Assembly (NCBI RefSeq): GCF_022180385.2
Contig: NZ_BQME02000001.1
Span: 1,633,678-1,697,677, forward strand
Direction of reading: 5' to 3'
From: Paenibacillus sp. L3-i20
Lineage (GTDB): Bacteria; Bacillota; Bacilli; Paenibacillales; Paenibacillaceae
DNA length: 64,000 bases
Shown here one piece after another: positions 38,906 through 48,264 of this stretch. The stretch's first letter is position 1. The number at the start of each line of letters is the position of its first letter. The translations under genes and the position numbers were made by a program. The notes beneath the pieces were generated by a model, which saw only the letters and a list, made by a program, of their open reading frames with translations, was not told the origin of the DNA and ran no database searches.

Positions 38906-40405
38906 TTGAAATGGGGAAGTAAGTGGAAGTGGAGATGGAGCGCTCTCCTATGCATCGCTCTATTAATTAGTATTGGACCGGATGTGCATGCAGCACCTAA
39001 AGATAGTTTTGTTATTAAACCTAAATATGCTCATGTTGAGCCATTTAATAATGGCGTAGCTCTAGTTGCGAATGATGATATGAAATGGGGGTTAATTGAT
39101 AAATCAGGTCGTGAATTAATAAAACCCCAATATGAGATAACGATTCCTACTTTTGAAGAAGGAATGGTCTTGGTGTCCAAGGATGGTAAATGGGGATACA
39201 TTAATCAGTCGGGTAAAGAAGCCATTAAGCTGATCTATGATCAAGGCCGATCATTTAGCGAGGGCAAGGCTGCGGTGAAAGTAGGACATAAATGGGGTTA
39301 TATTGATAAGGCTGGAACAATGAAAATTAAACCTGCCTATTATGATGCAGGAAAATTTGCACATGGCAGGGCAATTGTGAATATTGCAGAATATAAGTCA
39401 GGTATTGTTAATCACGAAGGAAATCTGATTCACAAATATGATTATACAATAATAGATGATGCATCGTTTGATATTGCTTCTCGACAAATGGATAAGGATG
39501 TAGAGGAACCAAATGAAAATTTCTTGTGGTCAGTTGATCATAACAATAGATGGGGTTTTCTTGATAAAGTAGGAAATGAAATTATACCTCCAACCTATAG
39601 TTCTCCCGGTACAATGCCATCGGATTTAGAAAGTGAAAATGATGGCTTTAGTGAAGGTATTGCTGTTGTAGAACTACGGGAGCGGTATGGCCCTTTCACT
39701 TGGGCGTTTATCGATCGTAAAGGCAATATTTTAACTGAATTATCGGCCTACCAGATTAGAAGAGACAATTGGATATCAAGATTTGTTGAAGGGCGAGTAG
39801 CTTTTTGCACAGGACAACCTAATGATATGAAATGTGGGTATTTAGATAAAAAAGGTAAAGAAATTGTAGCGCCCAAGTATGATGATGTAGTTGATTTTTC
39901 TGAAGGGTTGGCAGCAGTCAAACTAAATGAAAAGTGGGGATTCGTTAATAGAAAGGGTGAGGAAATCGTAAAACCGAAATATAAAGAGGTAATCGATTTC
40001 GCTAATGGGTTAGCTGCAGTAATGGTGAATGATAAATATGGGTTTATTAATAAAAAAGGTGCAGCGGTTATAAAAGCAAAATATGATGCGGTGGATGAGT
40101 TTAAAGACGGGCGGGCATGGGTTTCTATAGACAATAAATGGGGTGTAATCGATCAGTCGGGGAAAGTAATTATTGATCTAAAGTACGGTCTCCACTTCTC
40201 GTCAATGTATCCTACTTCTCGGGTGACCAAGAGCGATCTCATTATTGCAAGTAAAAATGAAAAGTACGGATTCATTGATCAATCCGGCAAAGAGTTAACA
40301 GAGTTTATATATAAAAAACTTGAAATGCCTATAGAAGGTCTGGCTGCCGCCTCACTCGACGGTGAGAAGTGGGGATTCATCACTATACCCGTTTCAACTC
40401 AATAA
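38906..40405 (+). CDS. Secreted WG-repeat protein 1
   Basis: 499 residues from the TTG at 38906, chosen because AGAGAGG (38887-38893) abuts the in-frame ATG at 38894. A signal peptide (about 1-32, cleavage near VHA-APK) is followed by about 12 WG/beta repeats of the form KWGxIDxxGxxxIxPxY. WG-repeat domains are thought to form beta-propeller-like surfaces for binding; no enzyme motif is visible. It is a tandem paralogue of the next gene, 18 bases apart, and related to the IS-linked remnant. Confidence 0.88.
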   Translation: MKWGSKWKWRWSALLCIALLISIGPDVHAAPKDSFVIKPKYAHVEPFNNGVALVANDDMKWGLIDKSGRELIKPQYEITIPTFEEGMVLVSKDGKWGYINQSGKEAIKLIYDQGRSFSEGKAAVKVGHKWGYIDKAGTMKIKPAYYDAGKFAHGRAIVNIAEYKSGIVNHEGNLIHKYDYTIIDDASFDIASRQMDKDVEEPNENFLWSVDHNNRWGFLDKVGNEIIPPTYSSPGTMPSDLESENDGFSEGIAVVELRERYGPFTWAFIDRKGNILTELSAYQIRRDNWISRFVEGRVAFCTGQPNDMKCGYLDKKGKEIVAPKYDDVVDFSEGLAAVKLNEKWGFVNRKGEEIVKPKYKEVIDFANGLAAVMVNDKYGFINKKGAAVIKAKYDAVDEFKDGRAWVSIDNKWGVIDQSGKVIIDLKYGLHFSSMYPTSRVTKSDLIIASKNEKYGFIDQSGKELTEFIYKKLEMPIEGLAAASLDGEKWGFITIPVSTQ

Positions 40406-40423
40406 ATACGGACAAGGGGTTTG

Positions 40424-41899
40424 ATGAGAGTGAAATGGAAATTGAGTATTGCAGCATGCATAGTTTTGTTGATAGGTATGGCCACGACTAGTAATGCTGC
40501 CGAGCAGAATGAGTTTGTTATTGAGCCGATTTTTAAATATGCATTTTCATTTGATGGAGATTTTGCTGAAATTACCGATAAGAGTGGGAAATGGGGGTTA
40601 ATAGATAAGACAGGCAAGGTGATTGTTTCGCTCGAACAAGATAGTAGATCATTACATGTATCTGAGGATACAATTATCGTAGAAACTGATTATCTTTGGG
40701 GGATTCTTGACCGAAAAGGAAATGAAATCGTTAAGCCGATATATGAAAATAGGTTTAGTTTTAATGATGGAATCGCTGCTGTTTATAAAGATTACAAGTG
40801 GGGGTATATAGATACAAAAGGTAACATTGTTATTGAGTTGCAATATGAAAATGCTTCTCCCTTCGTGAATGGACATGCGGTTGTTGAACTCGAAGAGTAC
40901 CAATCAGCCATTATTAATCTAAAGGGTGAAATTATTAAAAAGTTTGCTGGCGCACAAGCAACAAATTTGTTTACTACTGAACAAGAATTATATGAGAACT
41001 ATAATATGGGAGATGCTCCAAAGACAGAGGAAGTTTACTTTTGGACAGTTAATAAGCTGAATAAATGGGGTATTGTAAATTTAAATGGTGATGTAATTAT
41101 TCCACCAACGTATGAAAACCCTTCCTATAATTTGAAAGGACAGCTAGCTGATGACGATAATTGGGAGCAATATCGATTTAGCGAAGGAATTGCTGTAGTG
41201 GGTGTGGAGTGGAAGCGATCACTCATTAATTTGAACGGTGAAGTAATCGCTAATCTTAACCAGTTCGATGACGATCCAATGATTACTCTTTCTCATTTCC
41301 AAGGAGGTATGCTTGGTTATTGTGTTGTTGAGAATTTGAATAAAGGTTGTGGTTTTATTGACAAAAGCGGGAAAGTGGCCATCGAGCCGAAGTACGAGCA
41401 AGCATATAGCTTCTCAGATGGATTAGCAGCTGTCATTGTAAATAGCCAGTGGGGATTTATTAATACAAAAGGTGCATTCGTAATCAAGCCGCAATACGAG
41501 GCAGTCTCTCGCTTTTCCGATGGGATAGCATGGGCGCAGAAGGATGGGTTGTGGGGATTAATTGATACAAAGGGTCAAGCTGTGACAGATTTTATTTATG
41601 ACAGTCAGCAATACTATGGGGAGGTTTATCAATTTCACATTTCTGAGGGGACGATTCGAGCAAGCAAAAACGGGCAGTTTGGTCTATTGGATACGGAAGG
41701 AAATGAAATAACGGAATTTAAATATGCAGGGATTGGATATGCATCAAATGGGATGATCCCTGCTTCGCTTGATGGCGAGAAGTGGGGATATATTGTTGTG
41801 CCTGATGCAGGAGCTAAGGAAGAGCGAAAAAACACTCGAGATATTGATCTTATTGATATTGTTATGAAAATCATTTTGAACCGTGTTCCTGCTAGCTAG
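40424..41899 (+). CDS. Secreted WG-repeat protein 2
   Basis: 491 residues. The signal peptide (about 1-27, cleavage near SNA-AEQ) is followed by about 11 WG repeats that align with those of its neighbour along the whole length, including the divergent central YQSAIINLKGEI unit. The C-terminus adds a charged tail after the last repeat (AKEERKNTRDIDLIDI). AAGGGG precedes the ATG at 40424; the GTG at 40430 has better spacing. It is likely a tandem duplicate and cotranscribed. Confidence 0.88.
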   Translation: MRVKWKLSIAACIVLLIGMATTSNAAEQNEFVIEPIFKYAFSFDGDFAEITDKSGKWGLIDKTGKVIVSLEQDSRSLHVSEDTIIVETDYLWGILDRKGNEIVKPIYENRFSFNDGIAAVYKDYKWGYIDTKGNIVIELQYENASPFVNGHAVVELEEYQSAIINLKGEIIKKFAGAQATNLFTTEQELYENYNMGDAPKTEEVYFWTVNKLNKWGIVNLNGDVIIPPTYENPSYNLKGQLADDDNWEQYRFSEGIAVVGVEWKRSLINLNGEVIANLNQFDDDPMITLSHFQGGMLGYCVVENLNKGCGFIDKSGKVAIEPKYEQAYSFSDGLAAVIVNSQWGFINTKGAFVIKPQYEAVSRFSDGIAWAQKDGLWGLIDTKGQAVTDFIYDSQQYYGEVYQFHISEGTIRASKNGQFGLLDTEGNEITEFKYAGIGYASNGMIPASLDGEKWGYIVVPDAGAKEERKNTRDIDLIDIVMKIILNRVPAS

Positions 41900-41942
41900 A
41901 TGAGTGTAAATAGATAAATTTGATTAAGGTGAGAATGAAGAA

Positions 41943-41969
41943 AGGAGGACTCTCGCGAGTCCTCCTTCT
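41943..41969 (+). terminator. Hairpin after the WG-repeat pair
   Basis: AGGAGGACTC and GAGTCCTCCT form a near-perfect stem around a 4-base loop, followed by only TCTT. The stem is strong but the T-run is weak. It lies 44 bases after the last WG gene. Confidence 0.6.
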
Positions 41970-41971
41970 TG

Positions 41972-42306
41972 ACGGTGATGTTGATGGATTAAAGTATCAT
42001 TCGCACTACAAGCATTGTGAAAAGGTGGAGATGAACATTCCTCATACGGAAATTATCGGCCATAAGCGTCATGAAAACCTAATGAGCACAAATATTTAAG
42101 ATACGTTTGCACGTTCTCTAGAATATATGCTCGAATGTGTGTTGCAGACAAGTGTCTTTAGCACAACCCCTCGATTCTATACTGAGTGTTAGAAATGAAG
42201 TACTTAAGATCCTTGCACCAAATGGTCCAATGGAACCACACCTCTCTTCCACCGTCAAATTTAGAATAGCCTTAATGATGTCTTCTTATACATGTTCGTC
42301 AAAAAA
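41972..42306. other. Gene-poor stretch between the WG pair and yjzC
   Basis: No convincing gene. A 54-codon frame (41935-42099) runs through the hairpin with no family I recognise and is probably a relic or chance. The remainder shows no repeats or RNA structure that I can support. Confidence 0.4.
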
Positions 42307-42489
42307 TTATTTGGGCATCTTCTTCCACTTGCGCTCGTGATTTGATGTTTCGGGGAAGTGCTGCCCTTTTTCTAAATGGACCTTCTTCGGATTTTGGATT
42401 CCCATATGAAAGGAATTGACGCCATCCTCAATGTACGTGCCGTTATTCGGCGCTTTGTCGCCAGGAGAGAATAATGTGAACTCACCCAT
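42307..42489 (-). CDS. YjzC-like small protein
   Basis: 60 residues. FSPGDKAPNNGTYIEDG, NPKKVHLEKGQHFPETSNHERKW closely resembles YjzC of Bacillus (RPGQKAPNNGTY...VQLKAGDTFP..NHNR). Function is unknown. The ATG at 42489 is chosen because GGAGGTG lies 7 bases upstream of it; a GTG three codons earlier overlaps that site. It runs opposite to its neighbours at the end of the accessory region. Confidence 0.85.
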   Translation of the reverse strand: MGEFTLFSPGDKAPNNGTYIEDGVNSFHMGIQNPKKVHLEKGQHFPETSNHERKWKKMPK

Positions 42490-42684
42490 ATCTCGCACCT
42501 CCGTTTAAATTGTAGATTGGACGATTGTCCAAATGGCATTCATCCAAGGTTTAGTATGGGCATCAGAACGCGGCAACATGAATAGCAGATTACGGGTGGG
42601 GTTTTTGATAAAGGTCAATATGAAAAGCCGGAAAATAACGTAGTTCAGAGTTAGTCACATAGGTTACTGGAAAGGGGTAGGCAC

Positions 42685-42713
42685 TTGTCATGTGCTTTCA
42701 TATTTGATATAGT
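42685..42713 (+). promoter_or_regulatory. rpsF-ssb-rpsR promoter
   Basis: TTGTCA (42685-42690), 17 bases, TATAGT (42708-42713): a good sigma-A promoter on the plus strand, 72 bases before rpsF. Confidence 0.75.
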
Positions 42714-42719
42714 ATAGAG

Positions 42720-42785
42720 ATGCGAGTGAAAGCTCGTTCCTTGCTCCAGTTATGGGGCCGTTAGTCCAAAAGGAGGTGAAACAAT
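42720..42785 (+). promoter_or_regulatory. rpsF leader, possible S6:S18 autoregulatory element
   Basis: The leader between the promoter and rpsF contains CTCCAGTTATGGGGCCGTTAG with a CCG in a potential bulge. Upstream of rpsF, many bacteria carry an RNA that binds the S6:S18 complex through a conserved CCG. I see position and motif only; the fold is not verified. Confidence 0.3.
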
Positions 42786-43070
42786 ATGCGCAAATATGAA
42801 GTGATGTACATTATTAATCCAAACGTTGAGCAAGAAAACGTTCAAGCTCTCGTTGAGAAATTTAATGGTATCATCTCCAACGGTGGAGAGATTACGAAAA
42901 CAAACGTGATCGGCAAACGTCGTCTTGCGTATGAGATCAACAAACTTCGTGATGGTTACTTCGTTCTAGTACATTTCAACGCAACTACTGAAGTTGTGAA
43001 TGAACTTGACCGTAACATGAAGATTGCGGACGAAGTTATTCGTACGTTGATCGTCAGAGACGTAGCTTAA
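42786..43070 (+). CDS. rpsF: 30S ribosomal protein S6
   Basis: 94 residues ([13 protein letters not shown]...). The standard S6 fold is recognisable along the whole length, ending [11 protein letters not shown]. It binds the central domain of 16S rRNA with S18. AAAGGAGGTGA precedes the ATG. It leads the conserved rpsF-ssb-rpsR operon. Confidence 0.97.
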   Translation: MRKYEVMYIINPNVEQENVQALVEKFNGIISNGGEITKTNVIGKRRLAYEINKLRDGYFVLVHFNATTEVVNELDRNMKIADEVIRTLIVRDVA

Positions 43071-43105
43071 TCCACTTAGGATTGTTCAAAGGGGAGGCCG
43101 AAAAA

Positions 43106-43630
43106 ATGTTGAACCGTGTTATTTTGATTGGCAGATTGACGAAAGACCCAGAGCTTCGTTATACACCTGCTGGAGTTGCAGTTACGCAATTCACTCTAGC
43201 CGTGGACCGACCGTTTAGTTCGGGTCAGGGAGAGAAGGAAGCGGATTTCATACCAGTAGTCACTTGGCGTCAACTTGCTGAAACCTGTGCTAACTACTTG
43301 CGCAAAGGCCGTTTAACGGCAGTTGAAGGTCGCATTCAAGTTCGTAACTACGAGAACAACGAAGGAAAACGTGTGTATGTAACGGAAGTTATTGCAGACA
43401 ATGTCCGGTTCTTGGAGTCGAATCGTGAAGGCGGAGCACCACGCGAGGATAATAGTGGCGGTGGATATAACAGCAATGCGGGCGGCTACAGTGGTGGAGG
43501 CAGTAATGCTTCTAATAACGGTGGCGGGAACAGCGGCGGCAACCGATCGAATAATTCAAGGAACGACAGTGATCCTTTCAAGGATGACGGGCGCCCAATT
43601 GATATTTCTGAAGATGACTTGCCATTTTAA
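43106..43630 (+). CDS. ssb: Single-stranded DNA-binding protein
   Basis: 174 residues from the ATG at 43106 ([21 protein letters not shown]), which follows GGGGAGG. The OB-fold covers about residues 1-105. A Gly/Asn/Ser-rich flexible linker (about 110-160) leads to the protein-interaction tip DISEDDLPF. It coats single-stranded DNA and recruits replication and repair proteins. It sits between rpsF and rpsR, the SsbA position. Confidence 0.97.
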   Translation: MLNRVILIGRLTKDPELRYTPAGVAVTQFTLAVDRPFSSGQGEKEADFIPVVTWRQLAETCANYLRKGRLTAVEGRIQVRNYENNEGKRVYVTEVIADNVRFLESNREGGAPREDNSGGGYNSNAGGYSGGGSNASNNGGGNSGGNRSNNSRNDSDPFKDDGRPIDISEDDLPF

Positions 43631-43655
43631 TTTTTGAACGAAAGGATGGATTTCA

Positions 43656-43937
43656 ATGAGCTTCAAGCAAAGAGAAAGCGGCGATGAGCGTCCAGAACGC
43701 AAATTCAGCGGACGCAAAGGCGGACGTAACAAACGTCGTAAAGTTTGTTTCTTCACTGTTAACAAAATCTCTAACATTGATTATAAAGATACAGATTTGC
43801 TGAAAAAGTTTATTAGCGAGCGCGGTAAAATCTTGCCACGTCGTGTAACTGGAACAAGCGCTAAGTACCAACGCGCTTTGACAATTGCAATTAAACGTTC
43901 ACGTCAAATCGCATTGCTTCCTTACACGACTGAATAG
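43656..43937 (+). CDS. rpsR: 30S ribosomal protein S18
   Basis: 93 residues with the S18 core [33 protein letters not shown] and the basic C-terminus ending IALLPYTTE. The N-terminal extension is basic and Gly-rich. It pairs with S6 in the small subunit. It is the last gene of the operon, followed by a strong terminator. Confidence 0.97.
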   Translation: MSFKQRESGDERPERKFSGRKGGRNKRRKVCFFTVNKISNIDYKDTDLLKKFISERGKILPRRVTGTSAKYQRALTIAIKRSRQIALLPYTTE

Positions 43938-43960
43938 GCCGTTAAGTGGCAGTGAAAGAA

Positions 43961-43986
43961 GGGTCTCCTTAGGGGGACCCTTTTTT
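43961..43986 (+). terminator. rpsR terminator
   Basis: GGGTCTCC and GGGGACCC form the stem with a 4-base loop, then TTTTTT. Confidence 0.9.
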
Positions 43987-44197
43987 ATATGGTTACTGAC
44001 AAGCATATGACGTATAGATACGAAAAAGGCGCTGCCTTTATATTGCGTTGATATAGCACTTAATAATTTGCATTTCGCTTTTAAATACATATACTTAAGT
44101 GTATAAAAAGTATACAGTACAATCGAAAACCATCAATCATGACGAATTCAATACAATTAGATATAAAGGAGATACTGATCTGAGCCATCAGCAGTAA

Positions 44198-45109
44198 ATG
44201 ATAACTATGAATTACTTTCAAGTATTTAATGAAATAAAAGAAATTTGTCCCAACATATTTATGCGATTTGATGAGCGAATGGCAAAGCATACGTTTATTC
44301 AAACAGGAGGACCTGCTGATATTTATATTATGCCTACAAATATAGAAGAAGTTCAGCAAATAGCTCGATTTGCTTTCACGAGAAACATTCCGTTGACGAT
44401 AATCGGTTATGGATCGAATATAATTATTCGAGACAGAGGAATCCGAGGAATAGTAATGAACTTCAACAGACTAAACAAAATAAATGTAACAAACAATAAG
44501 ATTATAGCTGATAGTGGATCAAGTATTATAGATGTCTCTAGGGCTGCTCTTGAAAATCACTTATCAGGTCTAGAATTTGCATGTGGTATTCCGGGAAGTG
44601 TCGGAGGAGCTGTGTTAATGAATGCAGGAGCTTATGGTGGTGAAATTTCATTTGTTCTCAAATCAGTCAAAGCTCTATCGATGTCTGGAGACATTCATAT
44701 ACTCAATAAGTCCGATTTACAACTTGGTTATCGCTCAAGCATTTTTCAAAAAGAGAAATATATTATTGTTGAAGTAACTTTTGAACTAGAGAATGGGGAT
44801 CAAGATCATATACAAGAGCTAATGAGAAACAATACAATAGCTAGAGAATCAAAACAACCACTGGAGTATCCTTCTTGCGGAAGCGTATTTAAACGACCTC
44901 CTAATCAATTTGCGGGGAAGCTGATATCAGAAAGTGGATTGCAAGGGTATCGCGTTGGGGGAGCCGAAGTATCAGTTAAGCACGCAGGATTTATTGTAAA
45001 TGTAAATCATGCTTCTTCAGCAGATTATCTAATCTTAATCAGACATATTCAAAAAACAGTAAAGAGAAAATTTAAAATTGATCTTGAAACTGAAGTTGTT
45101 ATTATTTAA
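44198..45109 (+). CDS. murB: UDP-N-acetylenolpyruvoylglucosamine reductase MurB
   Basis: 303 residues. It makes UDP-MurNAc for peptidoglycan. FAD-site motifs are GYGSNIIIRDRGIRG and GIPGSVGGAVLMNAGAYGGE. The catalytic Ser is in YPSCGSVFKRP and the Glu in LETEVVI. The DNA is clearly more AT-rich than the ribosomal genes before it, and no ribosome site is well placed (AAGGAGA is 26 bases from the ATG). It stands outside the usual mur cluster, so it may be a second, acquired copy. Start 44198 or 44207. Confidence 0.9.
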   Translation: MITMNYFQVFNEIKEICPNIFMRFDERMAKHTFIQTGGPADIYIMPTNIEEVQQIARFAFTRNIPLTIIGYGSNIIIRDRGIRGIVMNFNRLNKINVTNNKIIADSGSSIIDVSRAALENHLSGLEFACGIPGSVGGAVLMNAGAYGGEISFVLKSVKALSMSGDIHILNKSDLQLGYRSSIFQKEKYIIVEVTFELENGDQDHIQELMRNNTIARESKQPLEYPSCGSVFKRPPNQFAGKLISESGLQGYRVGGAEVSVKHAGFIVNVNHASSADYLILIRHIQKTVKRKFKIDLETEVVII

Positions 45110-45194
45110 AAAGAGAGTGAGAACAGAAATGTGAGCATAGTAATTGTGTTGAAATAAATGATACAAACCGAATTGAAACAAATTTTATAAGTAG

Positions 45195-45240
45195 CAAAAA
45201 AGACCGCTTATTCAACTTTCGATGAATAGCGATCTTTTTA
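45195..45240. terminator. Bidirectional terminator between murB and erpA
   Basis: AAAAAGA.CGCT.ATTCA pairs with TGAAT.GCGATCTTTTT around about 8 bases. A-runs and T-runs flank both sides, so it can serve murB on the plus strand and erpA on the minus strand. Confidence 0.75.
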
Positions 45241-45256
45241 TGTTGACGGTTTTTTG

Positions 45257-45613
45257 TTAATCACATTTTTTACGTGTACCTTTAAAAGTAGCAGTTCTAA
45301 AGCTAGCTCCGCATCCACAAGTAGCTTTGGCATTTGGATTATCGATAGTAAAGCCACCAGTCATTCCTTGATTCATATAATCAATTTTTACACCTTCTAA
45401 ATACTCTTCAGTACGATTGTCCCAAACAACTTTAAAGTTCTCATTTTGAATGAATTGATCAAACTCCGATAATGAATCATCTAATTTGATATTGTAAGAT
45501 AATCCACTGCAACCACCATCGTCTATTCCAACTCTTAGAAATAAGTTTGTATCGTCATTTTCGATGATCATTTGATCGATGATAGACTTTGCTTTGTCGC
45601 TTATTTCAATCAT
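45257..45613 (-). CDS. A-type iron-sulfur carrier (HesB/IscA/ErpA family)
   Basis: 118 residues. Three cluster-binding cysteines are at 35 (GGCSGLSY), 99 and 101 (TCGCGASF), as in all A-type carriers, with an extra Cys117. It holds or delivers Fe-S clusters to apoproteins. It lies 21 bases downstream of sodA on the same strand, so the two are one transcript. ErpA, IscA and the Bacillus YneR/SufA types cannot be told apart with certainty. Confidence 0.9.
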   Translation of the reverse strand: MIEISDKAKSIIDQMIIENDDTNLFLRVGIDDGGCSGLSYNIKLDDSLSEFDQFIQNENFKVVWDNRTEEYLEGVKIDYMNQGMTGGFTIDNPNAKATCGCGASFRTATFKGTRKKCD

Positions 45614-45634
45614 GTTGTAATCACCTCTACTTTA

Positions 45635-46246
45635 TTACTTAATAGCAGCATTGTAGCGGTTATTAACCTCGTTCCAGTTAACAACATTCCAGAAAGCTGC
45701 AATGTAGTCAGGGCGCTTGTTTTGATAGTTTAAGTAGTAAGCGTGCTCCCAAACGTCAAGACCTAGAAGAGGTGTTTTACCATCTATAATCGGACTATCT
45801 TGATTAGGTAAGCTATAAACCTCGATTTCGCCATTAGCTACAGCTAGGAATGCCCAACCGCTACCAAAACGAGTAGTTGCTGTTTTAGCAAATTCAGCTT
45901 TAAAGTTATCGAAGCTGCCGAATTTGTTATCGATTGCTGCTGCAAGTGGACCAGTTGGGGAGCCTCCAGCGTCAGGTCCGATTGTTTCCCAAAATAAGCT
46001 ATGGTTTGCATGGCCGCCACCATTGTTGCGAACAGTAGTACGAATTGCTTCAGGAACGCTATCAAGGTTAGCTAGTAGTTCTTCAACTGATTTGGATTGA
46101 AGTTCGGGCGCAGATTCCAATGCAGCGTTAAGGTTTGTTACGTAAGTATTGTGATGACGATCATGATGAATTTCCATAGTCAATGCATCAATGTGTGGTT
46201 CAAGAGCGTTGTTGGCATAAGGTAATGCAGGTAATTGATGTGACAT
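45635..46246 (-). CDS. sodA: Superoxide dismutase (Mn/Fe)
   Basis: 203 residues from [20 protein letters not shown]. Metal ligands are seen as His27 (IHHDRHH region), His in [12 protein letters not shown], and Asp and His in [13 protein letters not shown]. The Gly-Gly-Gly-His region and the Gln-poor pattern are typical of Mn-dependent enzymes. It removes superoxide. AGGAG sits before the ATG at 46246; 14 further in-frame codons upstream are ignored. It is the first gene of sodA-erpA and is divergent from a SufR-like regulator. Confidence 0.96.
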   Translation of the reverse strand: MSHQLPALPYANNALEPHIDALTMEIHHDRHHNTYVTNLNAALESAPELQSKSVEELLANLDSVPEAIRTTVRNNGGGHANHSLFWETIGPDAGGSPTGPLAAAIDNKFGSFDNFKAEFAKTATTRFGSGWAFLAVANGEIEVYSLPNQDSPIIDGKTPLLGLDVWEHAYYLNYQNKRPDYIAAFWNVVNWNEVNNRYNAAIK

Positions 46247-46331
46247 AATAATTCCTCCAATAGATAAGTAGTTTGTTGTTATATTCAATATACTCCACTC
46301 CAGCTACTTAATCAACATAAATATATAAAAA

Positions 46332-46373
46332 GTATAATAATCATTGACAATCGTTTGATGGTCTCTTCATAAT
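46332..46373 (+). promoter_or_regulatory. Divergent sodA / SufR-like regulator control region
   Basis: On the plus strand TTGACA (46344-46349), 18 bases, CATAAT (46368-46373) make a plausible promoter for the regulator, with a leader of about 170 bases. GTATAATAATCATT (46332-46345) overlaps the -35 box and recurs as GTATAATAACATTAT at the ferredoxin reductase promoter. It may be an operator. No other gene lies between 46247 and 46552. Confidence 0.5.
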
Positions 46374-46552
46374 GAAAGATAGCAAAAGGCAAGTTCAATG
46401 GAGTAAATAAAGATCAAGAATCGCTACAACACAAAGCGCGTAATCCCGTTGTTTGATCGCTTGATAAGACAATATACTATGAAGATGTTATGATTACAGT
46501 ATTCGATTACGGTTTAACGGATAGAAATGATTGTTCAGGATGGTGATTATAG

Positions 46553-47203
46553 ATGGCAGTAATAGAACAAGAGCAGCTTTCGACGAGAGAGTATATTATG
46601 CAGCTTCTTAAAACAAAGGGAGCTTTAAGTACCAAGGATCTTACAGATGAACTTGGCATAACAGTTATGGCTGTTAGACGGCATATTCAATCCCTAGAAA
46701 AAGATAATCTTATTACTTCTAAAACGATAAGACAGTCTATGGGCAGACCGACAGCAGTGTACACGCTGACCGAGCAAGCAGAAGGTTTCTTTCCACGTAA
46801 GTATCACACGTTAACTTTAGAGTTGTTAGGTGAGCTTGAGGATCATTTTGGCGAAGATGCGGTTGAAAAGCTCTTTGAAGGCCGTAAAAATAAGATGTTT
46901 AAAAAATACGATGCAAGTATGCAAGGAAAAGACATCTCTGATCGAGTAGCCTTGCTTGCTGACATTCAGAATGAGAACGGGTATATGGTTGAGTGGGAAC
47001 AGGTCAATGAAGAAGAGTATTTGATCAAAGAGCATAACTGTCCGATCGAGCAGGTTGCAGTAAAATATCAGCATGCTTGTCAATGCGAACTACAATTGTT
47101 TAAGTCTTTGCTAGGGGATGCAGAAGTTTCGAGAACGGATTGTCTGGCCAAAGGCGGACAAAGATGCACCTATTCCATCAAAAAAAGAAAAGAACAAAAA
47201 TAG
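46553..47203 (+). CDS. SufR-like transcriptional regulator with Cys-rich C-terminus
   Basis: 216 residues. The N-terminal winged helix-turn-helix (GALSTKDLTDELGITVMAVRRHIQ) is of the DeoR/ArsR type. The C-terminal domain has Cys163, 176, 178, 197 and 205 (HNCPI, ACQCE, RTDCLAKGGQRCTY), a pattern like the Fe-S-sensing SufR repressors. Next to sodA, an A-type carrier and a ferredoxin reductase, an iron-sulfur/redox sensor role is likely but not shown. The start is ATG with only a weak GGTGAT upstream. Confidence 0.85.
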   Translation: MAVIEQEQLSTREYIMQLLKTKGALSTKDLTDELGITVMAVRRHIQSLEKDNLITSKTIRQSMGRPTAVYTLTEQAEGFFPRKYHTLTLELLGELEDHFGEDAVEKLFEGRKNKMFKKYDASMQGKDISDRVALLADIQNENGYMVEWEQVNEEEYLIKEHNCPIEQVAVKYQHACQCELQLFKSLLGDAEVSRTDCLAKGGQRCTYSIKKRKEQK

Positions 47204-47234
47204 CGGGACATCGGCGATGTCTCGCTATTTTTAT
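47197..47234. terminator. Bidirectional terminator between the regulator and the FNR gene
   Basis: AAATAGCGGGACATC and GATGTCTCGCTATTT form a long stem with a short loop, with A-run and T-run at the two sides. It ends both convergent transcripts. Confidence 0.85.
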
Positions 47235-47247
47235 TAACAAAGTTAGT

Positions 47248-48246
47248 TTAAAATTTCATATTACTGCTGTGTCCTGGTGAAAGCTTCGCGGTAGGGTCTA
47301 TATACACTTTGGCATTATTGATTGCTGTAGGGGCTTCCCCAAAACCGACAGCTATAAGCTTCAATTTTCCAGGGTAGGCCGTAATATCACCAGCTGCAAA
47401 TATGCCAGGGATGTTAGTCTCCATTCGAGTATCAACAATAATAGATCCATTTTGAACCTCTAAACCCCATTCTGATATAGGACCAAGAGATGATATGAAA
47501 CCAAAATTTACGATAAGTGCATCACATGGAATATCCCTTGTTTCATCGGATTTATTAAAAGCAATCGTGATTTTTTCAATTTGTTCTTCACCATGAAGTT
47601 CAGTAATTTCAGCTGGTGTCACGATATTAACTTTAGATTTCATTAGATTCTCTACACTATGCTCATGAGCGCGGAACTTGTCACGTCTATGAATGAGAGT
47701 GACCTCTTCGGCAATAGGTTCAAGCATAAGTGCCCAATCCACCGCAGAATCGCCACCACCGTTAATGACAACTCGTTTTCCTGCATAATGGTTTAGATCT
47801 TTAACAAAGTAATGGAGATTTGCTTTTTCAAACCGACTAGCCTCTGCAAGATCTAGCCGACGAGGTTCAAAAGCTCCAATACCTCCAGTAATAATGACGG
47901 ATTTACTATAATGAGTAGCTTTATCGGTGATGACTCCGAAGAGGCGCTCATCCTTTTTGATAACTTGCTGAACCTTTTCCTCTAAGCAAACTTGTGTCGG
48001 GAATAGACTCATCTGTTCCGATAAATTATGAATAAGCTGAGCTGCTGTCACTTTAGGAAATCCGGCAACATCGTAAATATATTTTTCTGGATAAAGAGCG
48101 ATGGGTTGACCGCCAAGTTGTGGCATGCTATCAATAATTTTGGCGCTTGCTTGACGCATACCCGCATAAAAGGCTGCGAACATCCCGGCAGGACCACCGC
48201 CAATAATGGTTATATCTGTGATTTGATCTAGTTGCTCGTTTGTCAT
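47248..48246 (-). CDS. Ferredoxin--NADP+ reductase, YumC type
   Basis: 332 residues. FAD and NADPH Rossmann motifs are [17 protein letters not shown] (N-terminal) and [13 protein letters not shown] (middle). The C-terminal FAD contact is [22 protein letters not shown]. There is no CxxC disulfide of thioredoxin reductases, so it is the thioredoxin-reductase-like FNR of Bacillota. It reduces ferredoxin or flavodoxin with NADPH. Confidence 0.93.
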   Translation of the reverse strand: MTNEQLDQITDITIIGGGPAGMFAAFYAGMRQASAKIIDSMPQLGGQPIALYPEKYIYDVAGFPKVTAAQLIHNLSEQMSLFPTQVCLEEKVQQVIKKDERLFGVITDKATHYSKSVIITGGIGAFEPRRLDLAEASRFEKANLHYFVKDLNHYAGKRVVINGGGDSAVDWALMLEPIAEEVTLIHRRDKFRAHEHSVENLMKSKVNIVTPAEITELHGEEQIEKITIAFNKSDETRDIPCDALIVNFGFISSLGPISEWGLEVQNGSIIVDTRMETNIPGIFAAGDITAYPGKLKLIAVGFGEAPTAINNAKVYIDPTAKLSPGHSSNMKF

Positions 48247-48264
48247 AGACAGTTGTCTCCCTTG

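Noticed and set aside
41935..42099. A 54-codon reading frame after the WG pair
   Set aside because: It runs through the hairpin, its AAGGTGAG is only 2 bases from the ATG, and I recognise no family. Probably a relic or chance.
24437..42680. Prophage or integrative element
   Set aside because: No integrase, capsid, relaxase or attachment repeats were found. The single tRNA is not flanked by a visible duplicate.
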